DNA from: Xenopus tropicalis
Lineage: Eukaryota > Chordata > Amphibia > Anura > Pipidae
Assembly (NCBI RefSeq): GCF_000004195.4
Contig: NC_030680.2
Span: 151,446,249-151,510,248, forward strand
Direction of reading: 5' to 3'
Length of the DNA: 64,000 nucleotides
Below are positions 57,949 to 64,000 of the stretch, piece by piece (the stretch's first letter is position 1; every line of letters begins with the position of its first letter). Under the pieces are notes generated by a model. The model did no database searches, was not told where the DNA came from, and saw only the letters and a program-made list of their open reading frames with translations. The translations under genes were made by a program, and so were the position numbers.

Positions 57949-58317
57949 ATATTTACAGAATTCAGTGAGTAAAGATTCCCCGCACCCTTCAGCCATAACT
58001 CAGCCCATAACGTCTCTGTGTATCCGGCATCTGTAGGGTTAATGCCCCCATACACAGAGGGGCCCTTATGTTTGCCCACACCCCAGGTCATATTTGGCTC
58101 AAACAGTTCCATACAGATCAATGTCTCCTCCTGAGAGCGGGGTGTGTACGGCAGCCCCCCGGGAGGGGGACACAACTGTCTGTGTATTTATAAGTAATCA
58201 TGGAAATTCCCTCTCACTCAGCCACAGGCTCCTCTGCTGCTAAACTGCAACTCCCACAATCCCCTCCCCAGCCGTACAGTTATGGGTATGGGGCAAGAAA
58301 CGCAGAGAAATATATTG
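57949..58317. other. Unique spacer
   Basis: No exon is recognised. An 'aactgcaactcccacaatcc' motif (58242-58262) belongs to the scattered ACTACAACTCCCAGCATGC-like set. Confidence 0.4.
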
Positions 58318-59120
58318 GCTAGTGAATCTCTCTAGTTGTTAGGGTCAGTGAATCTCTCCAGTTGCTAGGCTCAGTGAATCTCTCTGGTTTCTAGGGTCAG
58401 TGATTCTCTCTGGTTTCTAGGGTCAGTGATTCTCTCTGGTTGCTAGGGTCAGTGATTCTCTCTGGTTGCTAGGGTCAGTGATTCTCTCTGGTTGCTAGGG
58501 TCAGTGATTTTCCCTGGTTGCCAGGGTCAGTGATTCTCTCTATTTGCTAGGGTCAGTAAGGCTCTGGTTGCTAGGGTCAGTGATTCTCTCTATTTGCTAG
58601 GGTCAGTAAGGCTCTGGTTGCTAGAGTCAGTGATTCTCTCTGCTTGCTAGGGTCTGTGATTCTTTCTGGTTGCTAGGGTCTGTGATTCTTTCTGGTTGCT
58701 AGAGTCAGTGATTCTCTCTGCTTGCTAGGGTCAGTGGTTCTTTCTGGTTGCTAGGGTCTGTGATTCTTTCTGGTTGCTAGAGTCAGTGATTCTCTCTGCT
58801 TGCTAGGGTCAGTGGTTCTTTCTGGTTGCTAGGGTCTGTGAGTCTCTAGTTGCTAGAGTCAGTGGTTCTTTCTGGTTGCTAGGGTCTGTGATTCTTTCTG
58901 GTTGCTAGGGTCTGTGATTCTTTCTGGTTGCTAGGGTCTGTGAGTCTCTAGTTGCTAGAGTCAGTGGTTCTTTCTGGTTGCTAGGGTCTGTGAGTCTCTA
59001 GTTGTTAGAGTCAGTGGTTCTTTCTGGTTGCTAGGGTCTGTGATTCTTTCTGGTTGCTAGGGTCTGTGATTCTTTCTGGTTGCTAGGGTCGGTGGTTCTC
59101 TCTGGTTGCTAGGGTCAGTT
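58318..59120 (+). repeat. 26-bp minisatellite (about 30 units)
   Basis: The unit is 'ggttgctagggtcagtgatt' plus 'ctctct'. Variants are tttct, gtctgtg, gagtctctag and a shortened 'cagtaaggctct' unit. Blocks of variants recur. Confidence 0.93.
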
Positions 59121-60319
59121 GCAACGGGGCAGCTCCAAGTGCAATAAATGGCTTTATTATTAATTCCCGCCCCAGGGCTGGGCCAGTGGCAGGACGGGGT
59201 TAAGCTGGAAGATTTTTTTGCTCAGGTTTTTGTGGGGTCAGTTTAGGGTCTCTGGGTAACTGAGCTGCCCCTTTAAACAGAGAGGCTCATGGGAAATCCC
59301 GCACAATGGAGCTGCACCTAAATGTAACGACAACTGAGCTGTGTAGCTTTGCTCACCTCATCCCCCTGCTGGAAGCAGCAGGAATTGCACCCACACATTG
59401 GGCAGGGAATATATGTGCCCCTTCTGCCCACTATTAGCCCCCCATAGGGGCATCTGATGGGTGTCGGTGCTTGAATTGAGCTTTTCTGCATGGCTGGATT
59501 TATGGCGGGGCAGTGAGGGCATTTGTTTTGGTCCCCAGGAGATTATATTGGGATTATCAGCTTCCCTTCTGCTCATGTTAATCTGTCAGTCAGAGGGATG
59601 CTGGGAGTTGTAGTTCCTCCACTGAGGGCCAAAGACTGCATTTCCAGGGCCCTTCTCTGTATTAGGGAAGGTTGGGTTTAGGGGGGAGATTTCCATACAA
59701 ATGGGTGCTGTGGCACAATCACAGCCAGGGAGAATGGGCTTTATAGTGAGGGGCCACGCCGTGCCCCAAGGAACTCTGGGAGAGGGAGATAGGGGGCAGC
59801 TGGGGGCTACTGATTGTACCCAGGCGGCTACTCACAGGGGACATATGGCAGCGCCTGATTAAATGAGCCCATTTAGCCGTAATTCCCATGCAGTGCGGCT
59901 CAATCTGCCCCCAGAGGGGAATAAAAGCATCGTTAACCCCTTCTTATCTTTATTCCCAAGCCAACAGGAGTTATGTCCAGTGTGTGGGACTGCGGGGGGG
60001 TGCTGCACCCTAAAAACCCAACCAAAGCACCCAGACTATTACTACATCATATTAAAAACCATTTTGAGGGTGAACTGCCCCTTTATCCCAGTTAGCGCCG
60101 TGGACTCTATGGTGCTGGTATAACTGGATCAGGGCCAGCTGGTACATTAAGGGTTAATCTCCTTTCTGCCCCAGTGACACTAACCTACCCCCCCTGGGGT
60201 TGTGACAGAAGCCTTTCTGGTGGGGCTTTAATTTCAATGAATTAATAATCAGCTGATTGGATGAATTATTTACGGGCCGACTCTCCTTACTGGGCTCTTG
60301 TTTGCAGGAACCACATGGA
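59121..60319. other. Unique sequence, candidate conserved noncoding element near 60225-60290
   Basis: No exon is recognised. The AT-rich block around 60228-60285 (ttaatttcaatgaattaata, atcagctgattggatgaatt) is dense in TAAT/ATTA cores and differs sharply from its GC-rich surroundings. An inverted ACTACAA-type motif is at 59596-59615. Confidence 0.4.
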
Positions 60320-61069
60320 TCATTTCCCAGCAGCCCCTACTGAGCATGCTCCCTGAGCGTTACTAACGCCTGTACCATAGCAACCGTTACAGTTGGTACA
60401 TTAGTTGGTCCATTTCCCAGCAGCCCCTACTGAGCATGCTCCCTGAGCGTTACTAACGCCTGTCCCATAGCAACCATTACAGTTGGTACATTAGTTGGTC
60501 CATTTCCCAGCAGCCCCTACTGAGCATGCTCCCTGAGCGTTACTAACGCCTGTCCCATAGCAACCGTTACAGTTGGTACATTAGTTGGTCCATTTCCCAG
60601 CAGCCCCTACTGAGCATGCTCCCTGAGCGTTACTAACGCCTGTCCCATAGCAACCGTTACAGTTGGTACATTAGTTGGTCCATTTCCCAGCAGCCCCTAC
60701 TGAGCATGCTCCCTGAGCGTTACTAACGCCTGTCCCATAGCAACCATTACAGTTGGTACATTAGTTGGTCCATTTCCCAGCAGCCCCTACTGAGCATGCT
60801 CCCTGAGCGTTACTAACGCCTGTCCCATAGCAACCGTTACAGTTGGTCCATTTCCCAGCAGCCCCTACTGAGCATGCTCCCTGAGCGTTACTAACGCCTG
60901 TCCCATAGCAACCGTTACAGTTCATACATTAGTCGGTCCATTTCCCAGCAGCACTTTCAGCCCCTACTGAGCATGCTCCCTGAGCGTTACTAACGCCTGT
61001 CCCATAGCAACTGTTACAGTTCATACATTAGTCGGTCCATTTCCCAGCAGCACTTTCAGCCCCTACTGT
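60320..61069 (+). repeat. 90-bp minisatellite (about 8.3 units)
   Basis: Units contain 'catttcccagcagcccctac', 'tgagcatgctccctgagcgt' and 'tactaacgcctgtcccatag', spaced 90 bp. One unit near 60845 is shortened, and the last two have an inserted 'cactttcag'. Each unit has the palindrome AGCATGCT. Confidence 0.94.
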
Positions 61070-61512
61070 TTATTACTAGTACTTATACATTGCCCTGGGG
61101 ATGGGCCCGGCACTGTTTTGGAGCTTGCACTCCTTTATTAAATGAAAGCGTTATACAGCGCCCCAATGTTATTCCTTCCCTTCCACTTAGTGCATCATGG
61201 GAGGGGTATGCATTCCAAGACTACATATCCCATGATGCATTGTGTTTTTACTTCAAGTCTCCGCCCCCAGGATGGGATAGCGGAACAGGGCGATGAGTAC
61301 AGGTGTAAGGGCGGAGCCTGCAGGTGTGAGACGGGGAGGGGTAATGTTGTTACTTTGCGCAGAGTTTGCCCCAGCCAGAGGGCTATGTGCCCAGTTAGGT
61401 GCCGTCAGTAGGGCAGTTTGTGCTCTGTAAGAAATAAAGGTGCCTGTAGTGCGGGCAGTACCATTGCAGGCAGAAGGGGTGCCTTTGGGTTCGTACTGAG
61501 GGATCCTACCCT
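61070..61512. other. Unique spacer with short palindrome
   Basis: A perfect 12-bp inverted repeat (tgcatcatggga at 61191-61202, complement at 61228-61239) has a 25-bp spacer. The right arm lies in ACTACATATCCCATGATGC (61220-61238), a ZNF143-like word. The part near 61080-61175 resembles a degraded dispersed repeat ('cgttatacagcgccccaatg'). Confidence 0.45.
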
Positions 61513-61718
61513 GCGGAGGTGCCCGTACTACTGGGCTATTCCATTAGCGGGGGTGCCCGTACAACTGGGCAGTTCCATTAGCGGAGGTGCCAGGGGGTGC
61601 CCGTACAACCGGGCGATTCCATTAGCGGGGGTGCTAGGGGGTGCCCGTACAACTGGGCTATTCCATTAGCGGGGGTGCTAGGGGGTGCCCGTACAACTGG
61701 GCTATTCCATTAGCGGTG
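61513..61718 (+). repeat. 33-48-bp GC-rich minisatellite (5 units)
   Basis: Units carry 'ggtgcccgtacaactgggc' and 'tattccattagcggg', some with an added 'gtgctaggg'. It directly precedes the CpG island. Confidence 0.9.
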
Positions 61719-61734
61719 GGGGGAGCGGCTGGTT

Positions 61735-62115
61735 GAAGTGCCGGAGTCACATGCTCCCCGGGGTCCCGGCCGGTTCCGGCGCCTGACGGTTAGTGCCGAG
61801 CGGCTTCTGACCTTGCGCTGAGGTTGCGGAGTGACGGGCCGTTATCTGCCCAGCCGGAAAGCGCTGTAAGGTTCCGCCCATCCGGTACCGGCTGCTCCTC
61901 GTCGCTCGGCCTCCTCCCCGGGGGGATAAAGCTGTCAGTACGGAGCATCCTCTGCGCCGCGGAGAGGGAGGGGAGGCCAGAATCCCCGGAGCCCGGAGTG
62001 GGTGAGTGCGGCACTGGCCCCGGGTACAGCGGCTTCTCTCTGAGTCCGCAGCGCCTCCTCCTGGGCCGGGGGGGGGGGGACTGCAGCAGCAGCCGCACAC
62101 TCGCCCTGGGAACCG
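61735..62115 (+). promoter_or_regulatory. CpG island promoter with probable noncoding first exon
   Basis: This is the most CpG-rich unique sequence in the window (ccggccggttccggcgcctg, gttccgcccatccggtaccg, ctctgcgccgcggagaggga), with a GC-box-like 'ttccgcccatc'. It contains no TATA box. A strong donor 'gagtgg|gtgagtgcgg' falls at 62001/62002. An acceptor and start codon appear at 63976-63999. I infer a noncoding first exon on the + strand. The gene is not identifiable; it could be another alternative promoter of the IQSEC1-like gene or the neighbouring gene. Confidence 0.55.
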
Positions 62116-63800
62116 GGAGCCTACACTAGCCACTGGGCTAATTCCCCCTACTCCCCTATGGGATCTCAGGGTCAGGATTAACCCTATAGGGAGAGCCTAC
62201 ACTAGCCACTGGGCTAATTCCCCCTACTGCCCTATGGGATCTTAGGGTCAGGATTAACCCTATAGGGAGAGCCTACACTAGCCACTGGGCTAATTCCCCC
62301 TACTGCCCTATGGGATCTCAGGGTCAGGATTAACCCTATAGGGAGAGCCTGCAGTAGCCACTGGGCTAATTCCCCCTACTCCCCTATGGGATCTCAGGGT
62401 CAGGATTAACCCTATAGGGAGAGCCTGCAGTAGCCACTGGGCTAATTCCCCCTACTCCCCTATGGAATCTCAGGGTCAGGATTAACCCTATAGGGAGAGC
62501 CTACAGTAGCCACTGGGCTAATTCCCCCTACTCCCCTATGGGATCTCAGGGTCAGGATTAACCCTATAGGGAGAGGCTGCAGTAGCCACTGGGCTAATTC
62601 CCCCTACTCCCCTATGGGATCTCAGGGTCAGGATTAACCCTTTAGGGAGGGCCTACAGTAGCCACTGGGCTAATTCCCCCTACTCCCCTATGGGATCTCA
62701 GGGTCAGGATTAACCCTATAGGGAGAGCCTGCAGTAGCCACTGGGCTAATTCCCCCTACTGCCCTATGGGATCTCAGGGTCAGGATTAACCCTATAGGGA
62801 GGGCCTACAGTAGCCACTGGGCTAATTCCCCCTACTCCCCTATGGGATCTCAGAGTGAGGATTAACCCTACAGGGGGAGGCTGCAGTAGCCACTTGGCTA
62901 ATTCCCCCTACTCCCCTATGGGATCTCAGGGTGAGGATTAACCCTATAGGGAGAGCCTGCAGTAGCCACTGGGCTAATTCCCCCTACTCCCCTATGGGAT
63001 CTCAGGGTGAGGATTAACCCTATAGGGAGAGCCTACAGTAGCCACTGGGCTAATTCCCCCTACTCCCCTATGGGATCTCAGAGTGAGGATTAACCCTACA
63101 GGGGGAGGCTGCAGTAGCCACTGGGCTAATTCCCCCTACTGCCCTATGGGATCTCAGGGTGAGGATTAACCCTATAGGGAGAGCCTACAGTAGCCACTGG
63201 GCTAATTCCCCCTACTCCCCTATGGGATCTCAGAGTGAGGATTAACCCTACAGGGGGAGGCTGCAGTAGCCACTGGGCTAATTCCCCCTACTGCCCTATG
63301 GGATCTCAGGGTGAGGATTAACCCTATAGGGAGAGCCTGCAGTAGCCACTGGGATAATTCCCCCTACTGCCCTATGGGATCTCAGGGTGAGGATTAACCC
63401 TACAGGGAGAGCCTACAGTAGCCACTGGGCTAATTCCCCCTACTCCCCTATGGGATCTCAGGGTGAGGATTAACCCTATAGGGAGAGCCTACAGTAGCCA
63501 CTTGGCTAATTTCCCCTACTGCCCTATGGGATCTCAGGGTGAGGATTAACCCTATAGGGAGGGCCTACAGTAGCCACTGGGCTAATTCCCCCTACTCCCC
63601 TATGGGATCTCAGAGTGAGGATTAACCCTACAGGGGGAGGCTGCAGTAGCCACTGGGCTAATTCCCCCTACTGCCCTATGGGATCTCAGGGTCAGGATTA
63701 ACCCTATAGGGAGGAGCTGCAGGAGCCACTTGGCTCACCTCTGGGATTTTAGGGTCAGGATTAACCCTACAGGGGGAGGCTGCAGTAGCCACTTGGCTAT
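62113..63800 (+). repeat. 76-bp minisatellite (about 22 units)
   Basis: Units contain 'cagtagccactgggctaatt', 'ccccctactcccctatggga' and 'cagggtcaggattaacccta', with a strict 76-bp period. Left units have gggtcagg and right units mostly gggtgagg or gagtgagg, with two-unit patterns on the right. The last two units are diverged and shortened. It sits inside the inferred intron downstream of the CpG island. Confidence 0.95.
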
Positions 63801-63975
63801 TCTCTGTTACTTCCCTCTCCTCTTGGTGTTGGGGATCAGGGTAAACTTCAGCCCACAGGTGGAGGTGGGGGGGGGGCACAGATTTGGAAATTGGGGAATT
63901 CTGAGAGTTGTAGTTGTAGCCCATGGCTAGTGGGCTGCTGGCTGGCCACTTACAGTAACTTTCCTGCGTTCCCAG

Positions 63976-64000
63976 GCCCTGAGACTGCCTTACAGCATGG
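63976..64000 (+). other. Possible exon start with initiation codon, cut by window end
   Basis: An acceptor-like 'ctttcctgcgttcccag' ends at 63975. It is followed by 21 bases and ATGG (63997-64000) with A at -3, a strong start context. Read from the acceptor in the phase used by the upstream candidate exons it meets a stop at once (CCC TGA). So it is better read as 5' UTR plus start codon of the CpG-island transcript than as the shared exon of the upstream gene. The rest lies beyond the window. Confidence 0.35.

Noticed and set aside
56513..57972. Cys/Leu-rich 477-residue frame resembling a membrane or keratin-associated protein
   Set aside because: It is a translation of a CT-rich 22-bp repeat with variable C runs; several frames on both strands are open in the same place.

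Overview
The window looks like frog nuclear DNA, most likely Xenopus. Nothing in it resembles a bacterial or organellar gene. I base this on dispersed repeats I recognise as abundant in pipid frogs: an inverted-repeat element with the 'acaggtataggatctgttat' terminus (50178-50500), a second inverted-repeat family present four times (122, 8208, 31406 and 32878), and the 'ttgtaagctcactggggcag' and 'ccgcagcgctgtacaa' repeat modules. There are also CpG-rich promoter-like islands and short exons with vertebrate splice signals.

The dominant content is tandem repeats. Adding the arrays listed here gives about 41 kb of 64 kb, in more than 30 arrays with units from 12 to about 155 bp. The largest is a CpG-dense 42-bp minisatellite of about 7.2 kb (23735-30963). 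Several units occur at more than one place. The 104-bp unit has three arrays and the 111-bp unit has two, all in the same orientation. The 82-bp, 155-bp and 55/41-bp units each occur as inverted pairs. Almost all long open frames in this window are stop-free translations of these arrays and are not genes.

The real gene content is small. A CpG-rich promoter and 5' UTR near 9.1-9.5 kb leads to a short first coding exon (9487-9509, MACRRCY plus two bases of the next codon) with a strong start context and a good splice donor. It closely resembles the short first exon of IQSEC1/BRAG2, an Arf GTPase exchange factor; my recollection of the human isoform start is MACRRRYF. A 57-nt cassette exon candidate (33316-33372) and two further candidate first exons (38690-38766 and 45948-46015) all lie on the + strand and all end in the same codon phase. 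That is what alternative N-termini joined to one shared downstream exon would look like. The shared exon is not in the window. On this reading most of the window is the large 5' intronic region of one gene, and the arrays from 11.5 kb onward are intronic. A second CpG island at about 61.7-62.1 kb with a splice donor, followed by an acceptor and a start codon in the last 25 bases, marks another promoter. It is either one more alternative promoter of the same gene or the start of the next gene.

Layout: 0-9 kb upstream arrays and two dispersed elements; 9.1-9.5 kb promoter and exon 1; 11.5-23.7 kb chain of minisatellites; 23.7-31.0 kb the 42-bp megaarray; 31-33.4 kb dispersed elements, inverted 155-bp array and cassette exon; 34.6-48.5 kb arrays interleaved with two candidate alternative first exons; 48.5-51.3 kb dispersed repeats and microsatellites; 52-59 kb further arrays including a telomere-like tract; 60.3-64 kb arrays around the second CpG island. 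No tRNA, rRNA or CRISPR feature was recognised.
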